Assembly: GCF_029382225.1 (NCBI RefSeq)
Contig: NZ_JARLTC010000029.1
Span: 1 to 64,000, forward strand
DNA length: 64,000 nucleotides
Direction: 5' to 3'
Source: Spongiactinospora sp. TRM90649
GTDB lineage: Bacteria > Actinomycetota > Actinomycetes > Streptosporangiales > Streptosporangiaceae
Position 1 is the first letter of the stretch; each line of letters opens with the position of its first letter. Shown piece by piece: positions 14,393 to 22,280 of the stretch. The notes beneath the pieces were generated by a model. That model did not search any database, was not told the DNA's origin, and saw only the letters and a list, made by a program, of their open reading frames with translations. A program made the translations under genes and the position numbers.

Positions 14393-16623
14393 GGAACGCG
14401 ATCGCCGCCGAATGGGTGAAGTTCCGCACCCTGCGCTCCAACGCCGCGCTGCTGGCCGCCTCGGTGTCCGCCGTGCTGGTCGGCGCCGGCATGGCGTTCC
14501 TGGTGTCTCGGGGGTTCGACAACCAGTCGGGCGACGACCTGCTGCGCTTCGACGGCGTCGGCCCGGGCCTGGGCGCCGGTCTTCCGGTCGCCTACCTGGT
14601 GTTCGGCGCGCTGGGCGCGCTGACCGTCACCGCCGAGCACGCCACCGGCATGATCGGCGCCGGTCTGGTGGCCGAGCCCCGCAGGCAGGTCTACCTGTTC
14701 GCGAAGGTCCCCGTGGTGGCCGGGATCGGGCTGGCCGCCGGGCTGGCGCTGGCGTTCGGCATGCACCTGGCCGCGCTGGCGGTGTTCGGCGAACGGGCCG
14801 GGCACGTCCTGCTGAGCGGCGAGACGCTGGCCGTACCGGTGTCCGACGGCCCGCGCGTGCTCGCCGAGGTGCTGCTGGCCGGGGCGTCCGTGCCGCTGGT
14901 GGCGCTGGTCGGGCTCGGCCTGGGGGCGCTGATCAGGTCCACGGCGGGCACCCTGGTCACGCTGATCGTGATCGTGTTCGCGCTGCCCGTGGCGGCCCAG
15001 GCCCTTCCCGGCGTGTGGCGGGCCCGGATCGGCTCGTTCATGATCGAGAGCCTGCCCGGGCAGATCGCCGGGAGCGGCGGGCCGGGCGTGCTGAGCCCGG
15101 TGGCGGCGCTCGCCGTGCTCGTGGCCTACCCGGTGGCGGCGCTCGCCCTGGGCTCGGCGGCGATCGCGCTGCGCGGCGGCCGGGCGCGCCCGCTGGTCGC
15201 GGGGGCGCTCGCCGTCGCCGTGCTCGGGGCGGTGCCCGCCCTTCCGGCGGGCGTGGCCGTCGCGTCCCCGGCGTGGCGGGCCTGCGGCGGGGAGCTGCGC
15301 TGCGCGACCGTCTCGGTGCCGCTGGACTGGTCGCGTCCGTCCGGCCGCCGTGTGGACCTGCGCGTGGCCATGCTCCCGGCCACCGGCACGCACCGGGTGA
15401 TCGGCACGGTGTTCTCCATCCCCGGCGGCCCAGGCGGATCCGGGATCGACGACCTGAGGAAGCAGGGGGGCGCGTTCGCGGCCCTGCGCGAGCGCTTCGA
15501 CGTGGTCAGCTTCGCCCCGCGCAACTCCACCGACCAGGGCGTCTTCCCCGAGCGCTGCTTCACCTCCGGGCCGGTGCTGAAGCTGCCGGACGGCGCCGCC
15601 GAGTACGACGCCCAGGCGGCGCGGATCAGGAAGGCCGCGCTGGACTGCCGGGCAGCCGACCCCGAGTACTTCGACCACCTGGACTCCCTGTCGGTGGCCA
15701 GGGACATCGACGCCGTCCGCGCCGCGCTGGGGGCCGAGCGGCTGAGCCTCGTGGCCACCTCCTACGGCGGCGTGCCCGCCGTAGCCTACGCCCGGCTCTT
15801 CCCCACCCGCGTGCGCGCGATGTACCTGGACGGGGCGGTGAACCACCTCGTCGACCGCGCCACGGACCAGCGGATGCGGCAGGAGACGCTGGAACGGCAG
15901 TTCGCCCGGTTCGCCGCCTGGTGCGACGCCACCGAGGAGTGCGCCCTGCACGGGCGCGACGTGCCCGCGCTGTGGCGCGAGCTGATCGCGGACGCCGACC
16001 GCCGTCCGCTGCCGGTGAAGGGGGAGCGGGTGACCTACAGCGGCTTCGACATCATCGTCGCCGCCTCCCCGCACCTGGTCTCGCCGGGCCCCGCGCCGGA
16101 GCGGCCGCTGTGGCGGGAGCTGGCCAAGGCCGTCGGCATGGCGGCCGGGGGCGATGGGTCGGGCTTCGCGGACTACCTGAAGGCCCGGATCGGCCGTCCC
16201 GACGTGCCGTCCTTCGTCGGCATGAACATGACCCACTGCCCGGACGGGCAGGGCCTGTCCGGCTACGAGGAGTACCGGCGGCTGCGGGACGACGCCGAAA
16301 GGCGGTCGCCGAACCTGGCGGGCAACCGGCTGTGGCACACGCTGGCGTGCGCCGGGTGGCCCGCGCCCGTCGCCAACCCGCGCGGGCCGCTCCCGGCGCG
16401 CGGGCTGCCGCCGATGCTCGCCGCGGGCTCGTGGACCGACCACGACGACACGGCCGCCATCGTGGCCCGGGTGCCGGGATCGTCCACCGTACGGCTGGAC
16501 GGCCCCGGCCACGGGCTCTACCTGACCGGCCAGGCGTGCGCCATCGCCCACGCCAACCGCTATCTGGTCACGCTGCGGACGCCGCCGCGCGGCACCGTCT
16601 GCGCGGAGCCGGCGGGCGACTGA
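14389..16623 (+). CDS. ABC-2 permease fused to TAP-like alpha/beta hydrolase
   Basis: One 744-residue frame holds two proteins that are normally separate. Residues about 1-255 form an ABC-2 permease with about six membrane helices (WVKFRTLRSNAALLAASVSA at the start, GAGLVAEPRRQVYLFAKVPV as coupling region). Residues about 265-290 (RPLVAGALAVAVLGAVPALP) look like a signal peptide or extra helix. Residues about 290-744 are a tripeptidyl-aminopeptidase-like hydrolase: oxyanion region SIPGGPGGSG, nucleophile VATSYGGVPAVAYARLFP, and a C-terminal TAP-like end with LDGPGHGLYL holding the catalytic His. No stop or clear ribosome binding site is visible at the junction. The product would carry an extracellular hydrolase tethered to the exporter. 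Confidence 0.8.
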   Translation: MRNAIAAEWVKFRTLRSNAALLAASVSAVLVGAGMAFLVSRGFDNQSGDDLLRFDGVGPGLGAGLPVAYLVFGALGALTVTAEHATGMIGAGLVAEPRRQVYLFAKVPVVAGIGLAAGLALAFGMHLAALAVFGERAGHVLLSGETLAVPVSDGPRVLAEVLLAGASVPLVALVGLGLGALIRSTAGTLVTLIVIVFALPVAAQALPGVWRARIGSFMIESLPGQIAGSGGPGVLSPVAALAVLVAYPVAALALGSAAIALRGGRARPLVAGALAVAVLGAVPALPAGVAVASPAWRACGGELRCATVSVPLDWSRPSGRRVDLRVAMLPATGTHRVIGTVFSIPGGPGGSGIDDLRKQGGAFAALRERFDVVSFAPRNSTDQGVFPERCFTSGPVLKLPDGAAEYDAQAARIRKAALDCRAADPEYFDHLDSLSVARDIDAVRAALGAERLSLVATSYGGVPAVAYARLFPTRVRAMYLDGAVNHLVDRATDQRMRQETLERQFARFAAWCDATEECALHGRDVPALWRELIADADRRPLPVKGERVTYSGFDIIVAASPHLVSPGPAPERPLWRELAKAVGMAAGGDGSGFADYLKARIGRPDVPSFVGMNMTHCPDGQGLSGYEEYRRLRDDAERRSPNLAGNRLWHTLACAGWPAPVANPRGPLPARGLPPMLAAGSWTDHDDTAAIVARVPGSSTVRLDGPGHGLYLTGQACAIAHANRYLVTLRTPPRGTVCAEPAGD

Positions 16624-16633
16624 GGGAGCTCAG
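16620..16633. terminator. Short hairpin over two convergent stop codons
   Basis: CTGAG, a 4-nt loop and CTCAG span the stop of the hydrolase fusion and the stop of glpK. The stem is only 5 bp and has no T-run, so it is a weak bidirectional terminator at best. Confidence 0.3.
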
Positions 16634-18099
16634 ACCCAGGCGCGGGCGCGCTCGACCGCCCTGCCCCACAGCCGGTACGCGTCGTCGTCGCGCGTGCCCG
16701 GCTCGAAGCGGCGGTCGAGCCGCCAGGTCTGGCGCAGCTCGTCGGTGGAGGACCACACGCCCGCGCCGAGCCCGGCCAGGAACGCCGCGCCCAGCGCGGT
16801 GGTGTCGTGGACCACCGGGCGCTCCACGGGGGTGGCGAGCTGGTCGGCCTGGTACTGCATGAGCAGGTCGTTGCCGCTCGCACCGCCGTCGGACTTGAGC
16901 ACCGGCACCGGCAGCCCGGCCGCGCCGGTCATGACCTCCACCACGTCGCGCACCTCGAAGGCGATGGCCTCAAGCGTCGCGCGGACCAGGTGGGCCCTGG
17001 TGGTGCCCCTGGTGATGCCGCAGATGGTGCCTCGGGCGCCGGGGTCCCAGTGCGGGGCGCCGAGCCCGGTGAGCGCGGGCACGAACACCACACCGCCGGA
17101 GTCGGGCACCGTGCGGGCGATCGCCTGGGTCTCGGGGGCGGTGTTGACCAGGCCGAGGCCGTCGCGCAGCCACTGGATGGCGGCGCCGGTGACGAAGATC
17201 GCGCCCTCCAGCGCGTAGGTGATCTCGCCGGAGGGGTCCTGCCAGGCCACCGTGGTCAGCAGCCCCTCCTGGGAGCGCACCAGCTCGCCGCCGGTGTTGA
17301 TGAGCACGAAGGAGCCGGTGCCGTAGGTGCACTTCACGTCGCCGGGGGAGAAGCAGGTCTGCCCGAACAGCGCGGCCTGCTGGTCGCCCGCCAGGCCGCT
17401 GATCGGCAGGTCGAGGCCCAGGAACGAGCCCGTGTCGGTACGGCCGACCACGCCGTGGTTGGGCACGATCTCCGGAAGCGCCCGGCGGGGCACGCCGAAC
17501 AGCTCGCACAGCTCGTCGGACCAGCCGCCCTCGGCCAGGTCGTAGAGCAGCGTGCGGGAGGCGTTGGAGGCGTCGGTGACGTGCCTGGCGCCGCCGGTCA
17601 TCCGGGCGATCAGGTAGGAGTCGACGGTGCCCAGGGCGGTACGGCCTTCCGTGACGCCAGCCCAGGCGCGCGGGTCGTGCTCGGCCAGCCAGGTGAGCTT
17701 GGTGCCGGTGAAGTACGGGTCCAGACGCAGGCCGGTCAGCTCGGCCACGCGCGGTTCGTGTCCAGCGTCGCGCAGCCGGGCGCAGACGCCCGCGCTGCGG
17801 CGGTCCTGCCAGACGATCGCGCGGCGCGGCGCGGCGAGGGTGGAACGGTCCCACAGCACGGCGGTCTCACGCTGGTTGGTGATGCCGACGCAGGTCGGGG
17901 TCACCGTGGCGGCGTCCAGCGCGGCGCGGCAGGCCGCCAGCACCGCCTGCCAGATCTCCTCCGGCGCGTGCTCCACCCGGCCCGGCTCCGGGAAGTGCTG
18001 GGCGAACTCCTGGTATCCGCGGGAGTCGACGCGGCCGTCCTCGGTGACGACCACCGCCGTCACTCCGGTGGTACCTGCGTCGACGGCCAGGACACTCAT
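16630..18099 (-). CDS. glpK: Glycerol kinase
   Basis: The 489-residue FGGY-family kinase converts glycerol and ATP to glycerol 3-phosphate. Motifs seen are the N-terminal nucleotide strand VLAVDAGTTGVTAVVV, the glycerol-binding NQRETAVLWDR, LDPYFTGTKLTWLAEHD, the second ATPase motif FVPALTGLGAPHWDPGARG and the C-terminal LKSDGGASGNDLLMQYQAD. The ATG at 18099 follows GAGGAG with ideal spacing; the much longer open frame upstream is an artefact of GC-rich sequence. A perfect dre-type palindrome lies 16 bp upstream of the start codon. The gene stands alone, without glpF or glpD in the window. Confidence 0.95.
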   Translation of the reverse strand: MSVLAVDAGTTGVTAVVVTEDGRVDSRGYQEFAQHFPEPGRVEHAPEEIWQAVLAACRAALDAATVTPTCVGITNQRETAVLWDRSTLAAPRRAIVWQDRRSAGVCARLRDAGHEPRVAELTGLRLDPYFTGTKLTWLAEHDPRAWAGVTEGRTALGTVDSYLIARMTGGARHVTDASNASRTLLYDLAEGGWSDELCELFGVPRRALPEIVPNHGVVGRTDTGSFLGLDLPISGLAGDQQAALFGQTCFSPGDVKCTYGTGSFVLINTGGELVRSQEGLLTTVAWQDPSGEITYALEGAIFVTGAAIQWLRDGLGLVNTAPETQAIARTVPDSGGVVFVPALTGLGAPHWDPGARGTICGITRGTTRAHLVRATLEAIAFEVRDVVEVMTGAAGLPVPVLKSDGGASGNDLLMQYQADQLATPVERPVVHDTTALGAAFLAGLGAGVWSSTDELRQTWRLDRRFEPGTRDDDAYRLWGRAVERARAWV

Positions 18100-18114
18100 G
18101 ACACTCCTCGCGTT

Positions 18115-18126
18115 TGGTCTAGACCA
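18115..18126. promoter_or_regulatory. dre-like palindrome (DasR/NagR-type GntR operator) before glpK
   Basis: TGGTCTAGACCA is a perfect 12-bp palindrome that equals the core of the DasR-responsive element described in Streptomyces. It lies in the glpK leader just upstream of the ribosome binding site, where a bound repressor would block transcription. DasR answers to glucosamine phosphates, so control of glycerol kinase by it would tie glycerol use to aminosugar supply. A different GntR/HutC protein could also use this sequence. Confidence 0.6.
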
Positions 18127-18234
18127 TTGATTCCGCCTGGGGCAGAATGCCAGGGTCGGCGAACGGGTCTGCCCGGTCGCCGACGCTACTACCTTTGAGA
18201 GTCCGGCCGTGCAACCCATCGGGAGGAACCCGCT

Positions 18235-19260
18235 ATGCGTATAGGAGTGCTCACCGGGGGCGGTGACTGCCCAGGGCTCAACGCCGTCATCAGGGCCGCC
18301 GTTCGCAAGGGCGTGAGCGTCTACGGGCATGAGTTCGTAGGATTCCGGGACGGCTGGCGCGGTCCGCTCGAAGGCGAGACGATGCCTCTCGACGTCCAGG
18401 CGGTGCGGGGCATCCTGCCGCGCGGCGGCACGATCCTCGGCTCCTCGCGGACCAACCCGATCAAGATCGACGGCGGTGTGGAGCGTATCAACGAGAACCT
18501 CGCCGCCACCGGCGTGGACGCGTTGATCGCCATCGGCGGCGAGGACACCCTCGGCGTCGCCAAGCAGCTCTACGATCTGGGCGTGCGGGTCGTCGGCGTG
18601 CCGAAGACGATCGACAACGACCTCGGCTCCACCGACTACACCTTCGGCTTCGACACCGCGGTGAACATCGCGATGGAGGCCATCGACCGGCTGCACACCA
18701 CCGCCGAGTCCCACCACCGCGTGCTGATCTGCGAGGTCATGGGACGGCACGCGGGCTGGATCGCGCTGCACGCGGGCATGGCCGCCGGGGCCAACGTCAT
18801 CCTGATCCCGGAGAAGCCGTTCGACATCGAGCGCGTCTGCGAATACGTCGAGAGCCGCTTCAAGACGCGTTACGCGCCGATAATCGTGGTGGCGGAGGGC
18901 GCCCACCCGCTTGAGGGGCAGATGACCCTGCAGACGGGCGAGCTCGACTCCTTCGGGCACGTGCGGCTGGGCGGCATCGGCGAGATGCTGGCCAAGGAGA
19001 TCGAGAAGCGGATCGGCAAGGAGGCCCGCACCACGGTGCTCGGCCACATCCAGCGCGGCGGCACCCCGACCGCGTTCGACCGCGTGCTCGCCACCCGGTT
19101 CGGCCTGCAGGCGATCGACGCCGTGCATGAGGGCGACTTCGGGAAGATGGTCGCGCTGCAGGGCACCCGCATCGTCCGGGTCGGCCTCGACGAGGCGACC
19201 AAGGAGCTGAAGACCGTTCCGGTCGAGCGCTACCAGGAGGCCGAGGTCTTCTTCGGCTAG
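18235..19260 (+). CDS. pfkA: 6-phosphofructokinase
   Basis: The 341-residue phosphofructokinase phosphorylates fructose 6-phosphate in glycolysis. Seen are the nucleotide/phosphate loop VLTGGGDCPGLNAVIRA, the catalytic region GVPKTIDNDLGSTDYTFGFD, MGRHAGWIALHAGMA and the C-terminal LGHIQRGGTPTAFDRVLATR. The pairing of GGD near residue 11 with the later GGEDT suggests the actinobacterial group III type, which includes both ATP- and PPi-dependent enzymes; the phosphate donor cannot be fixed by eye. GGGAGGAA precedes the ATG. As I recall, a pfkA gene also neighbours the MacRS two-component genes in Streptomyces coelicolor, matching the arrangement here. Confidence 0.95.
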   Translation: MRIGVLTGGGDCPGLNAVIRAAVRKGVSVYGHEFVGFRDGWRGPLEGETMPLDVQAVRGILPRGGTILGSSRTNPIKIDGGVERINENLAATGVDALIAIGGEDTLGVAKQLYDLGVRVVGVPKTIDNDLGSTDYTFGFDTAVNIAMEAIDRLHTTAESHHRVLICEVMGRHAGWIALHAGMAAGANVILIPEKPFDIERVCEYVESRFKTRYAPIIVVAEGAHPLEGQMTLQTGELDSFGHVRLGGIGEMLAKEIEKRIGKEARTTVLGHIQRGGTPTAFDRVLATRFGLQAIDAVHEGDFGKMVALQGTRIVRVGLDEATKELKTVPVERYQEAEVFFG

Positions 19261-19281
19261 CCGTACCGGGAGTGGATCTTT

Positions 19282-19340
19282 GTAAGCGGATTGCAAGCGG
19301 CCCGCCCTAGTGTTCCGGGCGTCAGCGGTAATCCGCTTAC
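19282..19340. terminator. Long inverted repeat downstream of pfkA
   Basis: GTAAGCGGATT (19282-19292) and AATCCGCTTAC (19330-19340) are perfect 11-bp inverted repeats separated by 37 bp, with an inner GCCCG/CGGGC pair. The structure lies between the convergent pfkA and MHYT genes and probably stops transcription from both sides. The wide spacing would also fit a looped operator. Confidence 0.55.
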
Positions 19341-19400
19341 ATCCCCTCCATGTACGGCTTGCGCCCCGACTGAAGCGGCCCGCGAGGCGCAGGCCGTACA

Positions 19401-20213
19401 TCAACGCCCGGCCCGGTCCCCGTCTCTGTCTCGGTCCCTCTCCCGGCCCGCGGACAGCCGGTCCTGGAGCGCCGACTCCGAGCGCAGCTCCCGTTCCGAC
19501 GGCGACAGCGCCACCGCGAGCAGCAGGCCGAGCGTCACGACGGCGACCACGGTGAGCACCGGCAGCAGGAAGTCGATCGGGTCCGCGCCCGGCAGGTCGC
19601 CCGTGGCCGACGTCACCCGCACCCGCATCGCGAACATGCCCAGGTAGTGCATGCCGTTGACGGCCACGCCCATGATCAGCGCGGCGGCGACGGTGGCCAG
19701 GGCCCCGCGAACGCGCAGCGTGAACCACAGCGCGACGGTCGCCGCCACCACCGCGACGAGCACCGACAGGGCCACGAGCATCGGGTCGTAGGCGACCTCG
19801 GCGTTCATGTTCATCGCCGCCATGCCCAGGTAGTGCATCCCCGCGACGCCGAGCCCGGTCAGCGCGCCGCCGCCGAGCAGGGCGTCCGGCCGCTCGCCGC
19901 GCCGCGACACCAGGAACAGGCCCGCGCCGACCACCACGACGGCCAGCAGCGCCGACAGCACGGTGAAGGGCACGTCGTAGCGGATCCGCGTGCCGGCGAC
20001 CGAGAACCCGGCCATGGCGACGAAGTGCATGGCCCAGATGCCGGTGCCGCCGATGGACAGCGCCGCGCCGATCAGCCAGCCCGCGCGGGCTCCGCCGTCG
20101 GCCAGGCGGGCGCGCCCGGTGAGGAGCAGCCCGAGCAGGGCTCCCGTGCCGGAGACGGCGAAGGCGATCGCGGGGACGAACCACGCGTACGCGAAGTGCT
20201 GGATGTGCGACAT
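19401..20213 (-). CDS. MHYT-domain integral membrane sensor protein
   Basis: The protein has about 270 residues from the ATG at 20213, which follows GGGG. It has seven or so membrane helices and three Met-His-x-x motif clusters: WAMHFVAMAG, MHYLGMAAM and MHYLGMFAM. In MHYT proteins these motifs are proposed to bind copper or another metal and to sense oxygen, CO or NO. Usually a GGDEF, EAL or kinase domain follows. Here the protein ends after a short charged cytoplasmic tail rich in Arg and Asp, so it is a stand-alone MHYT module with no output domain. It sits divergent to the MacS-like kinase gene. Confidence 0.88.
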   Translation of the reverse strand: MSHIQHFAYAWFVPAIAFAVSGTGALLGLLLTGRARLADGGARAGWLIGAALSIGGTGIWAMHFVAMAGFSVAGTRIRYDVPFTVLSALLAVVVVGAGLFLVSRRGERPDALLGGGALTGLGVAGMHYLGMAAMNMNAEVAYDPMLVALSVLVAVVAATVALWFTLRVRGALATVAAALIMGVAVNGMHYLGMFAMRVRVTSATGDLPGADPIDFLLPVLTVVAVVTLGLLLAVALSPSERELRSESALQDRLSAGRERDRDRDGDRAGR

Positions 20214-20381
20214 ATGCCCCGTGTCCTTGGGTTTTGTGCTTTTTGCGAAGTATGGCAGTAGTCGCGAGTGAACATGAGCGCCCATCACCTTCTGACATAT
20301 CGGGCTGACGAACTGAAGACGGCGGCGGATGCCCGAATACGTCCCCGTGCGCTATGAATGACCCGGCGAAAGGACTGGAAG

Positions 20382-21506
20382 GTGGGCGTCGAAGGGCCGT
20401 TCTGGCGGACCATCGCGGTGTTCCGGGTGGCGTCCCTGGTCTACGCGGCGGCGCTGCTGGTGCGCGCCGACGGCTATCACCGCCCCGTGGCGGCGGCGCT
20501 GGTCATGGGCGTGATGGCCGCGTGGACCGCGGTCACGATCTACGCGTACGCCGCCCCGCGGCTGCGCGGCTGGCCCGTGCTCGGGGCCGACATGCTCGTC
20601 ACCGTGGGCTGCCTGCTGGCCACGCCGTACGTGCAGGGGCCCTACCAGGCGGGAAACCTGCCGATCACCGCGACCTGGATGGGCGCGCCGGTCATCGCCT
20701 GGGGCGTACGGCACGGCCCCGTGGCTGGCGCGGCGGGCGCCGCCGTCGTCGCGGGCACCGACCTGTGGCTGCGCGGGATCCGCGACGTCTCCGAGTTCGG
20801 GCTCGCCTCGGTGTCCGTCAACGGGGTCGTGCTGCTCTTCTTCGCCGGGGTCCTGGTGGGCCACGTCGCCCGGCTCGCCCGCAGGGCCGAGGAGCGCGTG
20901 CAGCGGGCCGTCGAGATCGAGGCGGCCGGGCGCGAGCGGGAGCGGCTGGCCAGAGGCATCCACGACTCGGTGCTCCAGGTGCTCGCCCTGGTGCAGCGCC
21001 GGGGCGCCGAGATCGGCGGTGAGGCGGCCGAGCTGGGGCGTTTGGCGGGGGAGCAGGAGGCGGCGCTGCGCGAGCTGGTCACCATCGAGCGCGAGCCGGC
21101 CGCCGCGACCGGCGACTGCGACCTGCGGCCCCTGCTGCGCGCCCACGGCGGCGCCGGGGTGACCGTCTCCACACCGGCGACGCCGCTCCACATGCCCGCC
21201 GAGACCGCCCGTGAGACCGCCGCGGCCGTGGCCGCCGCGCTGGAGAACGTCCGCCGTCACTGCGGGGAGTCGGCGCACGCCTGGATCCTCGCCGAGAGCG
21301 AGGGCGGCGTCGTCACCGTCACGGTCAGGGACGACGGCCCCGGCATCGCGGCGGGGCGGCTGGAGGAGGCCGCGGCGGCGGGCCGTCTCGGCGTCGCCCA
21401 GTCGATCCTGGGGCGCGTCGCCGATCTGGGCGGCCGGGTGAGCATCACCTCCGCTCCCGGTCAGGGCACGGAGGTGGAGCTGAGCGTGCCCGCCGTCCGG
21501 CCATAG
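20382..21506 (+). CDS. macS: MacS-like sensor histidine kinase
   Basis: The sensor kinase has about 374 residues, with an N-terminal DUF5931-type membrane domain (VEGPFWRTIAVFRVASLVYA and about five helices to residue 170). A HisKA_3-type helix follows (RERERLARGIHDSVLQVLAL, phospho-accepting His in GIHDS), then an ATPase domain (AAALENVRRHCGESAHAWIL, VRDDGPGIAAGR). The GTG at 20382 follows GGAAGG; an ATG at 20358 is possible. MacS with MacR controls antibiotic production and development in Streptomyces. The domain layout and the neighbouring pfkA support orthology, though the symbol is assigned by inference. Confidence 0.8.
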   Translation: MGVEGPFWRTIAVFRVASLVYAAALLVRADGYHRPVAAALVMGVMAAWTAVTIYAYAAPRLRGWPVLGADMLVTVGCLLATPYVQGPYQAGNLPITATWMGAPVIAWGVRHGPVAGAAGAAVVAGTDLWLRGIRDVSEFGLASVSVNGVVLLFFAGVLVGHVARLARRAEERVQRAVEIEAAGRERERLARGIHDSVLQVLALVQRRGAEIGGEAAELGRLAGEQEAALRELVTIEREPAAATGDCDLRPLLRAHGGAGVTVSTPATPLHMPAETARETAAAVAAALENVRRHCGESAHAWILAESEGGVVTVTVRDDGPGIAAGRLEEAAAAGRLGVAQSILGRVADLGGRVSITSAPGQGTEVELSVPAVRP

Positions 21507-21507
21507 G

Positions 21508-22167
21508 GTGGCTGGCGTGAACGGCTTGCGGGTGATGGTGGTGGACGACCACCCGATGTGGCGGGACGGCGTGGCGCGCGATCTCGCCGAGGCCGGGTGC
21601 GACGTGGTCGCGACGGCGGGAGACGGGCGGCAGGCGGTCAGGATCGCGTCCGCGGCACGGCCCGAGGTCGTCGTGCTCGACCTCCAGATGCCCGGCATGT
21701 CCGGCGTGGAGGTGACGCGCCGGCTGGTGGCGGGCGAGCATCCGGCCCGGGTGCTGGTGCTGTCGGCGAGCGCGGAGCAGTCGGACGTGCTGGAGGCGGT
21801 CAAGGCGGGCGCATCCGGATATCTGGTGAAATCGGCGAGCCGGGAGGAGTTCCTGGACGCCGTCCGCCGCACCGCCGAGGGCGACGCCGTCTTCACCCCC
21901 GGCCTGGCCGGGCTCGTGCTCGGCGAATACCGCAGGCTGGCCGCCCAGCCCGCCGACGCCGAGGCGCGTCCCCGGCTGACCCGGCGCGAGACCGAGGTGC
22001 TGCGGCTGGTCGCCAAGGGCCTGTCGTACCGGCAGATCGCCGAGCGGCTCGTGCTCTCCCACAGAACCGTCCAGAATCACGTGCAGAACACCCTCAACAA
22101 GCTGCATCTGCATAATCGCGTGGAGCTGGTGAGGTATGTCATAGAGCAGGGGCTCGACGACACCTGA
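21508..22167 (+). CDS. macR: MacR-like NarL-type response regulator
   Basis: The 219-residue response regulator has its receiver domain at 1-125 (acidic pair in VMVVDDHPMWRDGV, phosphorylation Asp in EVVVLDLQMPGMSG, Lys in SGYLVKSAS). A LuxR-type helix-turn-helix lies at about 150-210 (LTRRETEVLRLVAKGLSYRQ, then LSHRTVQNHVQNTLNKLHLH). The GTG at 21508 lies one base after the kinase stop, so the pair is a translationally coupled two-component system. No palindromic target was searched for systematically. Confidence 0.82.
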   Translation: MAGVNGLRVMVVDDHPMWRDGVARDLAEAGCDVVATAGDGRQAVRIASAARPEVVVLDLQMPGMSGVEVTRRLVAGEHPARVLVLSASAEQSDVLEAVKAGASGYLVKSASREEFLDAVRRTAEGDAVFTPGLAGLVLGEYRRLAAQPADAEARPRLTRRETEVLRLVAKGLSYRQIAERLVLSHRTVQNHVQNTLNKLHLHNRVELVRYVIEQGLDDT

Positions 22168-22280
22168 ACCGGACTAAAGTTGCCGGGGCACGCGTTGACA
22201 CGATTGCCGCCTCGCCCGCCAGGCCGCGGGCGTGCGCGCCACCGGGAAATCCCCTTGATCCCCCAGCGGAGGAAACACAG

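Noticed and set aside
13162..16551. 1129-codon open frame on the minus strand opposite the ABC exporter and hydrolase
   Set aside because: It is the antisense of well-supported genes, has an Arg/Gly/Pro/His-rich composition without motifs, and arises from high GC at third codon positions.
18100..20298. Upstream extension of the glycerol kinase frame to 20298
   Set aside because: It runs antisense through pfkA and the MHYT gene. The ATG at 18099 has a consensus ribosome binding site and fits the family N-terminus.
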